Counted from the first letter of the stretch, positions 34,875 through 44,415 are shown. The stretch is 64,000 bases of DNA from UBA8079 sp965205535 (GCA_965205535.1 CBDBHH010000005.1:2480001-2544000), one strand, 5' to 3'. The notes: generated from the letters alone by a model not told the origin. A program made the numbers and translations.

Positions 34875-35918
34875 ATGAAGTTTGGACTGTTTGGCGGCGC
34901 GCAAGCCGTACCCGGGGAGGTCGTAACCGAAGCGGCACTCGGCTATCACGAGTATGGGGAATATATACAAACGGTCGAGAAGCTTGGGTACGAGAGCGCC
35001 TGGATGGTGGAGCATCATTTCACCGGCTTTTCTCAGCTCTCTGCAACTCTTAACTACATCTCTTATCTGTCTGGTATTACATCGAAAATTAGACTCGGAA
35101 GTGCGGTTGTTGTGGTGCCGTGGCATAACCCTGTGCTGCTTTCCGAGCAGGTGGCGACAGCTGTCCAAGGGACGCTATGATTTCGGGATCGGTCGCGGAT
35201 ATCGCGCCAATGAGTTTAACGGCTTCGGAATCGACATGTCCGACGCCGAAGACATCTTCCAGGAATCGATCGCCTTCATGCGGCGCGCGTTCACCGAAAC
35301 CGAGCGCTGGTCATATGCATCCGACCGCTGGACGTTCAACGACATCATCGTCGAACCGCCGGTGGTGCAGCTGCCGCACCCGCCTATGTGGGTGGGCGCC
35401 GGGAGTGAGAGATCCATTCGTGCTGCCGCGCGTAACGGGTTCAACCTACTGCTCGATCAGATGACGCCGTTTGAGGGCATCGGTGAGCGGGTTCAGCAAT
35501 ATCGCGATGAGCTGGAGAAGATGGGCAAGGAGTTCGATCCCTACAACATCGGCGTCACGCGCGGGCTGATGGTGGCCAATAATGATAATGCGCGTAAGGA
35601 AGCACATATCCTGCGCGGGAAGTTCATTACCGAAGTGCAGGTTCTGTCCACGGACAAGAAATATCAGGCAAAGGCGTTCAATCCTGTCGACAATGAAGAC
35701 GGCAGCAGCGGCGGCACGGACATGGTGTCGGAGAACGGTGCCGTGCTCGGGAGCTCCGATGAAATGGGAGAACGGGTGCAGAAGCTCTATGATCTCGGCG
35801 TGCGGAACATCCTGTTGCACGATCTGAGCGGTAACTTCGAAGGTTTGCATCAGTCGCCGAAGAGGTAATGCCGCACTTTGCCGGCAAGAACGACCCGGTG
35901 GTCGCGGCAGCGCAATAG
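34875..35918 (+). pseudogene. Luciferase-like (LLM class) monooxygenase, broken by two frameshifts
   Basis: This is a damaged copy of the intact gene that follows. Residues 1-94 match its paralogue (MKFGLFGGAQAVPGEVVTEA, then the same order of motifs) up to EQVAT. Compared with the intact copy, eight bases are missing at about 35157 (GCGACAG instead of GCGACC plus ATCGACCAG), which leads to a TGA at 35178. The match resumes in the next frame at RYDFGIGRGY and is lost again by a one-base deletion near 35854. After that the frame FAEEVMPHFAG reappears and would end at 35918. Both frame breaks are visible only against the downstream copy. Confidence 0.85.
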
Positions 35919-35954
35919 AGGCCTGTCAAACCCGGCAGGCAGCGGAGGGGTATG

Positions 35955-37004
35955 ATGAAGTTTGGTTTGTTTGGTGGCGCGCAGGCAGTACCCGGTGAGG
36001 TGATCACCGAGGCAGCCCTCGGTTATCACGAATATGGCGAATATATTCAGGCGGCAGAGCGGCTGGGATATAGCAGCGCCTGGCTGGTCGAGCATCATTT
36101 CACCGGTTTTTCGCAACTCTCCGCGACACTTAATTACATTTCGTATCTGGCGGGCATCACGTCGACAATTCGCCTCGGAAGCGCGGTCGTGGTGGTGCCA
36201 TGGCACAACCCGGTGCTGCTCGCAGAGCAGGTCGCGACCATCGACCAGCTTTCACGTGGGCGATACGACTTCGGCGTTGGTCGTGGTTACCGGGCGAACG
36301 AGTATCACGGCTTCGGCCTCGAGATGGCCGATGGTCAGGACATCTTCGAAGAATCGATCAACTTCATGCGGCGCGCGTTCACGGAGACCGAACGCTGGAC
36401 CTACAAGTCTGATCGCTACACCTTCAATGACATCATCGTCGAGCCGCCGGTGGTCCAGAAGCCCCATCCACCCATGTGGGTGGGCGCGGCCAGTGAAGGT
36501 TCCATCCGGGGTGCCGCGCGCAACGGCTACAATCTGCTTCTGGCCCAGGTTCCCTCGTTCGAGACGATCGCCGACAGCGTGAATTTCTATCGTGACGAGC
36601 TCGACAAGATGGGTGAACCCTTTGATCCCTATCGCATCGCCGTCACCCGCGGTCTCATGGTCGCCAACGATGATGGCGCGCGCACGGACGCCCATGTCCT
36701 GCGCGGCAAGTTCCTGACCGAGGTGCAGGTGCTCGCGACCGACCCGCGGTTCCAGTCCAAATCCTTTGTGCCCGCAGCACGCCACAAGAATCGCGGCGAT
36801 CCGACCGAAACGTCGGAAGCCGGCGCGATCATCGGCAATTCCGAGGAGATGATCGAGCGGATCGAGCGGCTCTACGAGATCGGCGTGCGCGACGTGGCGC
36901 TGCACGATCTGAGCGGCAACTTCGACGCGCTCCAGCAGTTTGCCGAAGAGGTCATGCCGCATTTCGCCGGTCGCGACGACGATAGCGCCGAGGCCGCGCA
37001 GTAG
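35955..37004 (+). CDS. LLM-class flavin-dependent monooxygenase (luciferase-like)
   Basis: A 349-residue TIM-barrel flavoenzyme of the bacterial luciferase family. VEHHFTGFSQLSATL gives the typical HHF motif, IRLGSAVVVVPWHNPVLLAEQ the next barrel strands, and GRYDFGVGRGYRANEYHGFG the flavin-contact region. These enzymes use reduced FMN or F420 and O2 to oxidise organic substrates. The second ATG (35955) is chosen since it matches the paralogue upstream and has GGAGGGG at good spacing. It is a tandem duplicate of the pseudogene and is 134 bases ahead of a molybdenum hydroxylase gene. Confidence 0.9.
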   Translation: MKFGLFGGAQAVPGEVITEAALGYHEYGEYIQAAERLGYSSAWLVEHHFTGFSQLSATLNYISYLAGITSTIRLGSAVVVVPWHNPVLLAEQVATIDQLSRGRYDFGVGRGYRANEYHGFGLEMADGQDIFEESINFMRRAFTETERWTYKSDRYTFNDIIVEPPVVQKPHPPMWVGAASEGSIRGAARNGYNLLLAQVPSFETIADSVNFYRDELDKMGEPFDPYRIAVTRGLMVANDDGARTDAHVLRGKFLTEVQVLATDPRFQSKSFVPAARHKNRGDPTETSEAGAIIGNSEEMIERIERLYEIGVRDVALHDLSGNFDALQQFAEEVMPHFAGRDDDSAEAAQ

Positions 37005-37138
37005 GTAAATCGCGTCAGATGCATGCTGCACAAGCGTGCTAGCTGGAGTTTGCGCACGACGCCCGGATTTCGGAGCGTTAACATCAACACACAGCCGTTT
37101 GCGGCTGCACGCCTTTTTGTCGAGGGGGAGTACGTCTC

Positions 37139-39472
37139 GTGGAAGATACAATTTTCGGCACCGGCCCCTATGCCGTCAGCCAGCCCGTTTCCCGTACCGA
37201 GGACCCGCGATTGCTGCGCGGCGAGGGTGTCTATACCGACGACCGCAATCTCGATGGCCAGGCCTATGCCGTGTTCCTGCGGTCTCCTGTCGCCCATGGC
37301 GAAATCGCCGAACTTGATGTCTCTGCTGCGAAGTCTGCGCCGGGTGTGCTGGCCGTCTACACATATGAGGATATCGCCGAGGCGGGCCTCGGCACCTTGC
37401 CGAACAACCTTCCGGTCAAGAGCCGGGACGGCACCGCGCTGATCAAGCCGGCGCGCCCGATTTTGGCGACAGGCCGTGTACGCCATGTGGGTCAGCCGAT
37501 CATCGCCGTGATCGCCGAGACCGTTGCCCAGGCGCGCGATGCCGCGGAGCTTGTGGAGCTCGATATCGCGCCGCTGCCTGCGGTGACCGGTCTCGAGGCC
37601 GCGATTTCTGGCGACGCAGCGCAGGTGCATGACGAGGCCGCGGGAAATGTCTGTCTGGATTTCCAGATGGGTGACGCGGACGCAACGGCAGCGGCGTTTG
37701 ATCGAGCCGAGCATGTCGCGCGCCTGCATCTGGTGAACAACCGTTGTTTTGTCTCGGCGATGGAGCCCCGCGCGGCCATTGGCGACTACGACAGTGATGC
37801 GGACCGCCACCTGCTCTATGTCTGCTCCCAGGGCGTCATGGGGATGCGCAACATCCTGGCGGGCGCCATCTTCAACTGCGAGCCAGAAAAGATCCGCGTG
37901 ATCACCGGCGAGGTGGGCGGTTCCTTCGGCATGAAGGCGATGCCGTATCACGAGTATCCGGTGATTATGCTGGCCGCCCAACAGCTCGGCCGGCCGGTGA
38001 AATGGACAGCCGACCGCAGCGAGAGCTGCATCTCCGACCATCAGGGGCGCGCCAGCCAGTTCAATGCGGAGCTCGCGCTGGACGGCGACGGCAAATTTCT
38101 CGCCGCCCGTGTTACCGGTCTGGCCGATATGGGTGGCTACCTGACAGGTACCGGCCCGCTCGCCCAGTCCGTGAATATCGCCAAGAATCTGCCTTGCATG
38201 TACGAGACCGCCGCGATCGACGTGAACATGAAATGCGTCTTCACGAACACGGTTTATGTCGGCGCCTATCGCGGTGCGGGCCGGCCGGAAGGCAACTTCA
38301 TCATGGAACGCCTGGTCGATACGGCTGCCCGCGGGATGGGGATCGACCGGATTGAACTCAGGCGCCGGAATTTGGTGCCACCCTCTGCGATGCCATTCAC
38401 GGCAGCGAGCGGTCAGGTCTACGACAGCGGTGATTTCGAGCCGATGCTCGACAAGGCGGTCGCCGCATCCGACTGGGCCGGCTTCGCCGCACGCAAGGCG
38501 GCATCGGAGGCGCGCGGCATGAAGCGCGGTCTCGGGGTTTGTTCCTATCTGGAGGTGACCGCACCGTCTGGCAAGGAGAATGGCGGCCTGCGTTTTGGCG
38601 ATGATGGCCGGGTCACGATGGTGTCGGGCACCCTCGATTACGGTCAGGGACACCGCGCGACCTATGCGCAAATCATCAGCGCGCGGCTTGGAATCCCGTT
38701 CGACAAGTTCGATCTGTTGCAGGGTGATTCCGATGAATTGCTGGTCGGTGGCGGGACCGGTGGATCGCGTTCGGTCATTGCGGCGGGTGGCGCCTTCTAC
38801 GAGGCCGCCGCGGCGGTTATCGAAAAGGGCAAGACCGTCGCCAGCCACGTGCTCGAGGCGGCCGTCGAGGATATCGAGTTCGCCGATGGCGAGTTCCGTA
38901 TTTCCGGCACAGACCGCTCGATCGGACTTCTCGAACTGGCCGGCAAGACGCGTGAGTTGGGTGGTGCGGATGACCTGCCGGAAAGTCTCGATGTTGACCT
39001 GATCCATGACACCGCCCCGTCATCCTTCCCGAACGGTGTGCACATCGCGGAGATCGAAATCGATCCCCAGACGGGCGAAACGGCGGTGGTGAAGTATACG
39101 GTCGTCGACGACTTCGGGAACGTCATCAACCCGTTGCTCGCTGCCGGGCAAGTGCATGGCGGTGTGGTGCAGGGGATCGGGCAGGCTCTGATGGAAGATG
39201 TGGTCTACGACGGTGATGGCCAGCTCATCACGGGCTCCTATATGGATTATGCGCTGCCGCGCGCCGATCAGGTGCCGGACATTGTCTTCGACGAGCATCC
39301 GGTACCTGCGAAAACCAACGTGCTGGGTGCGAAGGGCGCAGGGGAGGCCGGTGTGAGCGGCGCGTTGCCCGCAGTGATGAACGCGATGGCGGACGCGCTT
39401 GCCGAGTATGGCATCGACAACATCGATATGCCCGCGACACCCGAGAAGGTCTGGCGCGCCATTCATGGCTAG
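37139..39472 (+). CDS. Xanthine dehydrogenase-family molybdopterin-binding subunit, second copy
   Basis: A 777-residue catalytic subunit of a molybdenum hydroxylase, distantly paralogous to the gene at 305. It has RTEDPRLLRGEGVYTDD near the N terminus, GGSFGMKA at about 259, AYRGAGRPEGNF at about 378, and the catalytic Glu in GAGEAG near 738. As in the other copy, the loop is the form II type, not the Cys-containing CO dehydrogenase type. GTG start, eight bases after GGGGGAG. No FAD or Fe-S subunit gene is adjacent. A DMT transporter follows after 18 bases. Substrate unknown. Confidence 0.88.
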   Translation: MEDTIFGTGPYAVSQPVSRTEDPRLLRGEGVYTDDRNLDGQAYAVFLRSPVAHGEIAELDVSAAKSAPGVLAVYTYEDIAEAGLGTLPNNLPVKSRDGTALIKPARPILATGRVRHVGQPIIAVIAETVAQARDAAELVELDIAPLPAVTGLEAAISGDAAQVHDEAAGNVCLDFQMGDADATAAAFDRAEHVARLHLVNNRCFVSAMEPRAAIGDYDSDADRHLLYVCSQGVMGMRNILAGAIFNCEPEKIRVITGEVGGSFGMKAMPYHEYPVIMLAAQQLGRPVKWTADRSESCISDHQGRASQFNAELALDGDGKFLAARVTGLADMGGYLTGTGPLAQSVNIAKNLPCMYETAAIDVNMKCVFTNTVYVGAYRGAGRPEGNFIMERLVDTAARGMGIDRIELRRRNLVPPSAMPFTAASGQVYDSGDFEPMLDKAVAASDWAGFAARKAASEARGMKRGLGVCSYLEVTAPSGKENGGLRFGDDGRVTMVSGTLDYGQGHRATYAQIISARLGIPFDKFDLLQGDSDELLVGGGTGGSRSVIAAGGAFYEAAAAVIEKGKTVASHVLEAAVEDIEFADGEFRISGTDRSIGLLELAGKTRELGGADDLPESLDVDLIHDTAPSSFPNGVHIAEIEIDPQTGETAVVKYTVVDDFGNVINPLLAAGQVHGGVVQGIGQALMEDVVYDGDGQLITGSYMDYALPRADQVPDIVFDEHPVPAKTNVLGAKGAGEAGVSGALPAVMNAMADALAEYGIDNIDMPATPEKVWRAIHG

Positions 39473-39490
39473 ATTCGGTTCGGCACGGTG

Positions 39491-40432
39491 ATGCTGAAAA
39501 CCCTGAATGACAGGGTCGTGGCCATTCCGGCCCCGATCCGCGGCCTTCTGTTGGTTGTGCTGGCAAGCGCGTTTTTCGCGAGCATGCACAACACCATTCG
39601 TTTTGTGACCCAGACGGAAGAAATTCACCCGTTTGAAGTCGCCTTCTTTCGCGTGGCCTTCGGGCTGATTGTCTTCATCCCGTTCTTTGTCCGGTCCGGG
39701 GTGGGAATTCTGCGCACCGAGAAGCTGAACTGGCATGTCGGGCGAGCATTTCTGAATGCCGTGTCGATGCTGTCCTGGTTTACGGCACTCAGTCTCATGC
39801 CCGTGGGAGATGCGACCGCAGTCAGCCTGATCGGTCCGGTATTCGTCGCGATCCTGGCGATGATCTTCCTCGGCGAACATGTGGGACCGGTGCGCTGGTT
39901 GGGCATTCTTCTGGCGGTGGTCGGCGGCCTGATTGTTGTGCGTCCGGGATTCACGGAGATCAGCTCGGGGGTATGGCTTGTTCTGTTTTCTGCCGTTGCG
40001 GTCTCCAATTCCAAGCTGATCGCCAAGATCCTGACACGCCATGACAGCCCGACCACGATCGTCGCCTACATGACGGTCCTGATGATCCCGATTACGGCCG
40101 TGCCGGCCTTTTTCGTCTGGCAGACGCCGAGCCTCTTCCAGCTCGTCTTCCTCGCGATGATCGGGGTGTTTGGAACCATCGGGCATCTTCTGTTTGTGCA
40201 AGCCTACAAGCTGGCGGATATGAGCCTGGTTGAGCCCGCGATGTTCACCCGCATGATCTGGGCAGCACTGATCAGTCTCGTCTTGTTTGCAGAATTTCCC
40301 AGCACATGGACATGGGCGGGAGCCGGCGTGATTGTTGTCGGCACCACGTTGCTGGCGCGCAAGGAAGCGCGACGGACGCCGCGCCGGGTCGATCCCAACG
40401 CATCGACGGTAGATCCCAGCCCGGGTGACTAG
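39491..40432 (+). CDS. EamA/DMT-family transporter
   Basis: A 313-residue membrane protein with ten hydrophobic segments in two EamA repeats. The residues MHNTIRFVTQT in TM1 and HPFEVAFFRVAFGL in TM2, and the RPGF motif before TM6, are typical. The C-terminal tail is Arg-rich and hydrophilic. An in-frame GTG lies directly before the ATG, and no strong ribosome binding site is visible, so the start may be either. It likely follows the molybdenum hydroxylase gene in one transcript and could move its substrate or product. Confidence 0.87.
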   Translation: MLKTLNDRVVAIPAPIRGLLLVVLASAFFASMHNTIRFVTQTEEIHPFEVAFFRVAFGLIVFIPFFVRSGVGILRTEKLNWHVGRAFLNAVSMLSWFTALSLMPVGDATAVSLIGPVFVAILAMIFLGEHVGPVRWLGILLAVVGGLIVVRPGFTEISSGVWLVLFSAVAVSNSKLIAKILTRHDSPTTIVAYMTVLMIPITAVPAFFVWQTPSLFQLVFLAMIGVFGTIGHLLFVQAYKLADMSLVEPAMFTRMIWAALISLVLFAEFPSTWTWAGAGVIVVGTTLLARKEARRTPRRVDPNASTVDPSPGD

Positions 40433-40507
40433 CAGGGGATTGATTGGGCGTGCGGATAAATCCCTGTAAAGTGCCCGAGTCCCAGGATGGAACGAGAAGG
40501 TCATGCC

Positions 40508-41143
40508 ATGCGTAGGTTGATACACAACAGCTTGCTGGGTGCAGCACTGGCGCTGAGCGCCTACATTGCCATGCCAGGACCCCATCAGGCATTGGCGCAG
40601 CGCCAATCGCAGCCGGGCTTCGATGTTCCCATCTGCGAGGGCGAAATTTCGACATTTGCACTGAACGCTGTACCGAATGGTCCTCGATATTGGGTCGATA
40701 TCTTTAACGAAACCAATGACGCACTGAAGTTCCGTGATGTATTTTTGGCGATGCTTCAGAATTCAGGCCGGGGAACCAGCAAAGATGGCCAGCTGGTATT
40801 CACATTCGAGTCCCAGTCGAGTTTTCTGGGGTTGGTGCCGCGATCGGGTGGTGGCCGGTTCTCAAGCGACACCAGGGGGGTCAAGGACTCCGGGTCCGAA
40901 GTCGGTGTGAGCGAACTCCGGAATACGATCCGGGGAGATGAGAAGAGTCGTGGTACACGCTCCGGCGTGGGACAGGAAATAAATGCGAAGGTGGAGTTGC
41001 GCGATCGCGCCACCGGTCGGGTCGCCTGGCTGGCGACCGTCAGTTGCCTGCCGCTCACCAGCGACCGCACGCTCGTGATGGAGTTTGTGTCGAAAGTGAT
41101 CGTGGACAGTTTGGCGCGCGAAGGCGGTAAAACGACCTTCTGA
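40508..41143 (+). CDS. Exported protein of unknown function
   Basis: A 211-residue protein with a Sec signal peptide (Arg-Arg near the start, hydrophobic core, cleavage near QALAQ at about residue 33). The mature part has a single CEG near the N terminus and a Cys in VSCLP (a possible disulfide), and a polar Ser/Gly/Arg-rich stretch at about 90-150. I do not recognise the family. The start at 40508 is seven bases behind GAAGG; an ATG five bases earlier is out of frame. It is a monocistronic gene between a transporter and a Gfo/Idh gene. Confidence 0.68.
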   Translation: MRRLIHNSLLGAALALSAYIAMPGPHQALAQRQSQPGFDVPICEGEISTFALNAVPNGPRYWVDIFNETNDALKFRDVFLAMLQNSGRGTSKDGQLVFTFESQSSFLGLVPRSGGGRFSSDTRGVKDSGSEVGVSELRNTIRGDEKSRGTRSGVGQEINAKVELRDRATGRVAWLATVSCLPLTSDRTLVMEFVSKVIVDSLAREGGKTTF

Positions 41144-41185
41144 ATGCTCGATAGATAACAATCCGGATTTTTGGGAGAATTTTGA

Positions 41186-42322
41186 ATGGCAGACAAGAAA
41201 CAGCTCGGCCTGGCGGTCGTGGGGTGTGGCGTCGTCGGGCGCATGCGCGCGGAACTGGCGCGGGATTTCCCGGGGATCGGCTGGATCGGCCTCAGCGACG
41301 TCAACGAAAAGGTCATGAACAAGCTGGGCGAGGATATCGACGCGGATTTCATCACCAATGACTTCCGTGAGTTGATCAAGCGCCCGGAGGTGGATGCCGT
41401 GATCATCGCCACCTCGACCTGGGCCCATGTTGAACCCACACTGGCTGCGGTCGAGCAGGGGCATATGCTGTTCATCGAGAAACCGCTCGCGACTGATGCG
41501 CGGGAATCCGCACAAGTGCTCGCCGCGATTGAGGCAGCGGGTGTTGATGCCGTGGTCGGTTATACCCAGCGGTTCCGCCGGCGTTTTCTCGTCGTCAAGG
41601 AACGCATCCAGACGGGCCAGATCGGTGACTTCACGGCCGCCGTCGTGCGCGCTTTCATGAACCGCATGGCACCGACGGGCGAGACGCGCCTGACCCAGGA
41701 CCGGCGATTTCTGTCGCCGATGGTCGTGTCCGGCACCCACTCGCTCGACATGGCCTTCTGGCTCATGGGCGAGGCGGGCAACCCGGTCTCGGTCTATGCC
41801 AAATCCACCGACAAGATTTTGCAAGACGATCTCGGTGTAAAGGACGCCACTTTCGGCCTGTTTCACATGGCCGACGGTTCGATGTTCTCGATGAACATCT
41901 GCTGGGCGCTGCCCAAGGTCTGGCCAGGCGCGGTCTACGGCCTCGAGATCGGCATCGTCGGGACCGAGGGCGTGATCGACATCGAGGACACGCATCGCGA
42001 TGTCATCCTCGCATCGGAAAACCCGCAAGGCCCGGCCTACCAGCCCGACGGGCTGGTCATCGAGGCCGAGCGTCCCGTCGATTTCCTGACCAGCTTCCCG
42101 CCGGGCGATACCCATCGCGGCGAGCTGTGGGGGCCCATGCGCGAAGAGACCAACAACTGGTTCCAGCGCATTTACAACAAGAAGGACACGCCGCATGCCA
42201 CGGCAGCAGAGGGCCATCGCAATCTGATGTTGACCATGGCGATGGATCTTTCGGCCAAGACAGGCAAGGAAATCAAACTCCCGATCTCGCCGGACGAGCT
42301 GATGGCGGGCCTCGAGGCCTAG
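41186..42322 (+). CDS. Gfo/Idh/MocA-family oxidoreductase
   Basis: A 378-residue dehydrogenase. The Rossmann motif is VGCGVVGRMRAE, EKP is FIEKPLATDAR (Lys near 100), and the C-terminal domain holds GTHSLDMAFWLMG, with His as the probable base. The sequence is longer than the other two Gfo/Idh proteins in the window and has an extended C-terminal domain. The ATG follows GGGAGAA at normal spacing. It is 12 bases upstream of the MaoC-like hydratase, so they are co-transcribed. Confidence 0.88.
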   Translation: MADKKQLGLAVVGCGVVGRMRAELARDFPGIGWIGLSDVNEKVMNKLGEDIDADFITNDFRELIKRPEVDAVIIATSTWAHVEPTLAAVEQGHMLFIEKPLATDARESAQVLAAIEAAGVDAVVGYTQRFRRRFLVVKERIQTGQIGDFTAAVVRAFMNRMAPTGETRLTQDRRFLSPMVVSGTHSLDMAFWLMGEAGNPVSVYAKSTDKILQDDLGVKDATFGLFHMADGSMFSMNICWALPKVWPGAVYGLEIGIVGTEGVIDIEDTHRDVILASENPQGPAYQPDGLVIEAERPVDFLTSFPPGDTHRGELWGPMREETNNWFQRIYNKKDTPHATAAEGHRNLMLTMAMDLSAKTGKEIKLPISPDELMAGLEA

Positions 42323-42334
42323 CGGGGCGCCGGA

Positions 42335-43195
42335 ATGTCGGAAGATTTGCAAGCATGGGTCGGGCGTAGCGAGACCCGCGAAGACATGATTGGCGTCGAG
42401 CGCTGTGTTGCCATGCAGGCGGCGCTGGATTCATCCGTTTTCGGTGGCGCGCAGCCGCTGGCCGCGGGTGATTCCCTGCCATCGCTGTGGCACTGGCTCT
42501 ATTTCTGGGACGTCGCCGCGCGGTCAAACCTTGGCCGTGACGGTCACCCGGCACTGTCGGGTGACTTCCTGCCACCTGTCGGGCCCGCGCGGCGCATGTG
42601 GGCGGGAAGCCGTGTGTCGTTTCCCGGCACGTTGAAGCTCGGCGAGCCGGCCACCCGCGTCTCGACCATAGACAAGATCGCCGAGAAAGAAGGGCGCAGC
42701 GGCCGCCTGGTCTTTGTCACGGTACGCCACGAAATTTCCGGTAGCGCGGGGCTCGCCGTCGTCGACGAGCATGACATCGTCTATCGCGAGGATAGCGGAG
42801 AGGCCGGCGCTTCGGCCCGGCCGGGCGAGCAGGCACCCAACGATGCCCAATGGACCGAACCCGTCGATCCGGACCCGACCTTGCTGTTTCGTTATTCGGC
42901 GATCACCTTCAACGGTCACCGCATTCATTATGATCGCGACTACGCGACAGGCGTAGAAGGTTACAGCGGGCTCGTCGTCCATGGGCCGTTGCTCGCCACC
43001 TACATGTGCGGACTGGCGGGACATTCGTGGTCCGACCGTCCGGTCGCCCGGTTCGAGTTCCGCGGCATGCGGCCGGTCTTCGACACCGAGACCTTCACCG
43101 TGTGCGGCAAGGCGGATGGTGATGATGCCATCGATGTCTGGGTCGCCAACGGCGAGGGGCACTTCGCGATGAAGGGCCGAACGACCTTCGGGTAG
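42335..43195 (+). CDS. MaoC/hot-dog-fold hydratase, mesaconyl-CoA hydratase-like (FAS1-like dehydratase)
   Basis: A 286-residue double hot-dog-fold protein. The N-terminal half is the degenerate hot dog (LWHWLYFWD, PPVGPARRMWAGS), as in 3-methylfumaryl- and mesaconyl-C4-CoA hydratases. The C-terminal half carries the hydratase motif FRYSAITFNGHRIHYDRDYA, with the catalytic Asp/His, followed by VHGPLLATY. It would hydrate or dehydrate a branched or dicarboxylic CoA ester. The partner gene is the Gfo/Idh enzyme 12 bases upstream. Confidence 0.85.
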   Translation: MSEDLQAWVGRSETREDMIGVERCVAMQAALDSSVFGGAQPLAAGDSLPSLWHWLYFWDVAARSNLGRDGHPALSGDFLPPVGPARRMWAGSRVSFPGTLKLGEPATRVSTIDKIAEKEGRSGRLVFVTVRHEISGSAGLAVVDEHDIVYREDSGEAGASARPGEQAPNDAQWTEPVDPDPTLLFRYSAITFNGHRIHYDRDYATGVEGYSGLVVHGPLLATYMCGLAGHSWSDRPVARFEFRGMRPVFDTETFTVCGKADGDDAIDVWVANGEGHFAMKGRTTFG

Positions 43196-43225
43196 AGCTC
43201 GACGTTCAGTTGCTTTCTTGCGTCA

Positions 43226-43331
43226 TGCCCGTGCTTGACCCGGGCATCCAGCGATATCCTCATGCAGAGCTTGTCGAAGTATGAGGATATCGCCCTCTCG
43301 TTCGACAGGCTCAGGATGAGGGCGCAGTCTG
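43226..43331. repeat. Composite alphaproteobacterial palindromic intergenic repeat
   Basis: Three palindromic words lie in line. The first is TGCCCG...CGGGCA (43226-43246). The second is a perfect 12-bp inverted repeat, CGATATCCTCAT (43252-43263) with ATGAGGATATCG (43281-43292), around GAGCTTGTCGAAG. The third is TTCGACAGGCTCAGGATGAGG (43301-43321). Words like these recur between genes in many alphaproteobacterial chromosomes. It fills the gap after the MaoC-type gene, where it may stop transcription from both sides. Confidence 0.75.
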
Positions 43332-43386
43332 GCAGAGATGCGCGGATCAAGTCCGTGCACGACGTGCTTTGGTTGGCCGTGTCACC

Positions 43387-44415
43387 TCAGATCGCGACAA
43401 GTTCGCGGATCAATTCCATATTCAAAGGACCGGGCTCGATCTCGCCGGCGTGTATCCGGCGGGTTACCTCGATGATGGCCTGACTGGCCGGCGCCGCTTG
43501 CCCCGCCGCAACGAGTGTCTCCGACACGATCCCGTTGATGCCGTCAGTCTCGCTCATCCGGCCCTTGGAGTGGTCCTGGAGGATGGTCGTCGGCGTGTCG
43601 GGCAGGGTGAAGGATTCGAGTTTCTCGACCAGCAGTTCGAGCAGATTGTTGGCGTTCGCGATCTCGGATTGTTTGAGCCCGACGATCGGCACCGGCTTGT
43701 GCCCGCGTTCTGCCCCGGCCGCCAGCGCTTCGGCGCCGGCCTTGAGCATCAGGCCGCGCATGCCGGGGATCTCGTAGGATTCGTTCAGCCCCGATCCCAG
43801 CAATGCCGCGGTCGCCAGGGTCATGGAATTCATGACCAGCTTCATCCACTTGGCCGACAGGATATCGTCGACGATCTCCACCTCGCCCACATGGCGCAGC
43901 AATTCAGCGACTTCTTCCTCGCGCCCGTCCGTCGACGGATCGACGCTGCCGAGCGCGAACCAGGACCCCTGGTCGTGGGGCGAGCGCCGGATCACGACGC
44001 CCGGGCCTTCCAGTTCGCCCGCCAGCTCGATGACGCAGGGCAGGGTGCGTTCGGGCCCCACAACCTCGGCGATGATCTCGGCGGTCATGCCGTTCTGGAC
44101 GCCGATCAGCAACCCGTCCTCGGCCAGATGGGGCTTGATCAGCTCGGCCGCCCAGCGGGAGTCGTAGGCCTTGAACAGCATCAACACGACGTCGAAGGGT
44201 TCCGTGAAGGTGGCGATGTCACACAGGTGATGGGCGTCGACGTCCGCGTGGATCGTCTCGTCGGGCATCTTGACCGTCACGCCATTGGCACGCATGGCCT
44301 CCACATGATCGGGCCACTGGTCGATGAGTTTGACGTCGAGCCCCGCGCGGACAAGATCCGCCCCGATGGCGGCCCCGTTGGCGCCGGAACCGAGGATGGC
44401 GATGCGTTTGGTCAT
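43387..44415 (-). CDS. Ketopantoate reductase-family oxidoreductase (PanE/ApbA-like)
   Basis: A 342-residue NADP-dependent enzyme. GSGANGAAIGADL is the dinucleotide loop (9-21), FKAYDSRWA matches the KxxQ-type segment of ketopantoate reductases, the catalytic Lys is in SAKWMKLVMNSM, and DHSKGRMSETDGINGIV corresponds to the C-terminal substrate site. It is longer than E. coli PanE (about 303) and is not near panB or panC, so it probably reduces another 2-oxoacid. It is the last gene of a leftward operon (GST, YciI tandem, this gene), ten bases after the YciI gene. Confidence 0.87.
   Translation of the reverse strand: MTKRIAILGSGANGAAIGADLVRAGLDVKLIDQWPDHVEAMRANGVTVKMPDETIHADVDAHHLCDIATFTEPFDVVLMLFKAYDSRWAAELIKPHLAEDGLLIGVQNGMTAEIIAEVVGPERTLPCVIELAGELEGPGVVIRRSPHDQGSWFALGSVDPSTDGREEEVAELLRHVGEVEIVDDILSAKWMKLVMNSMTLATAALLGSGLNESYEIPGMRGLMLKAGAEALAAGAERGHKPVPIVGLKQSEIANANNLLELLVEKLESFTLPDTPTTILQDHSKGRMSETDGINGIVSETLVAAGQAAPASQAIIEVTRRIHAGEIEPGPLNMELIRELVAI

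Noticed and set aside
35178..35180. UGA in the first luciferase-like gene as a possible selenocysteine codon
   Set aside because: It lies after an eight-base deletion relative to the intact tandem copy and is out of frame with the rest, so it is a frameshift stop.
36872..39007. Long leftward open frame (about 711 codons) opposite the second molybdenum hydroxylase gene
   Set aside because: It is an antisense shadow caused by high GC codon use. Its composition is His/Arg/Asp-rich with no family match, while the other strand has a full catalytic subunit with motifs and a ribosome binding site.
39020..40606. Leftward open frame of about 528 codons opposite the DMT transporter
   Set aside because: Shadow of the hydroxylase 3' end and the transporter; composition is His/Arg-rich and has no domain pattern.
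43226..43331. Intergenic repeat as a CRISPR array
   Set aside because: There are no regular direct repeats with spacers; the structure is inverted and composite.
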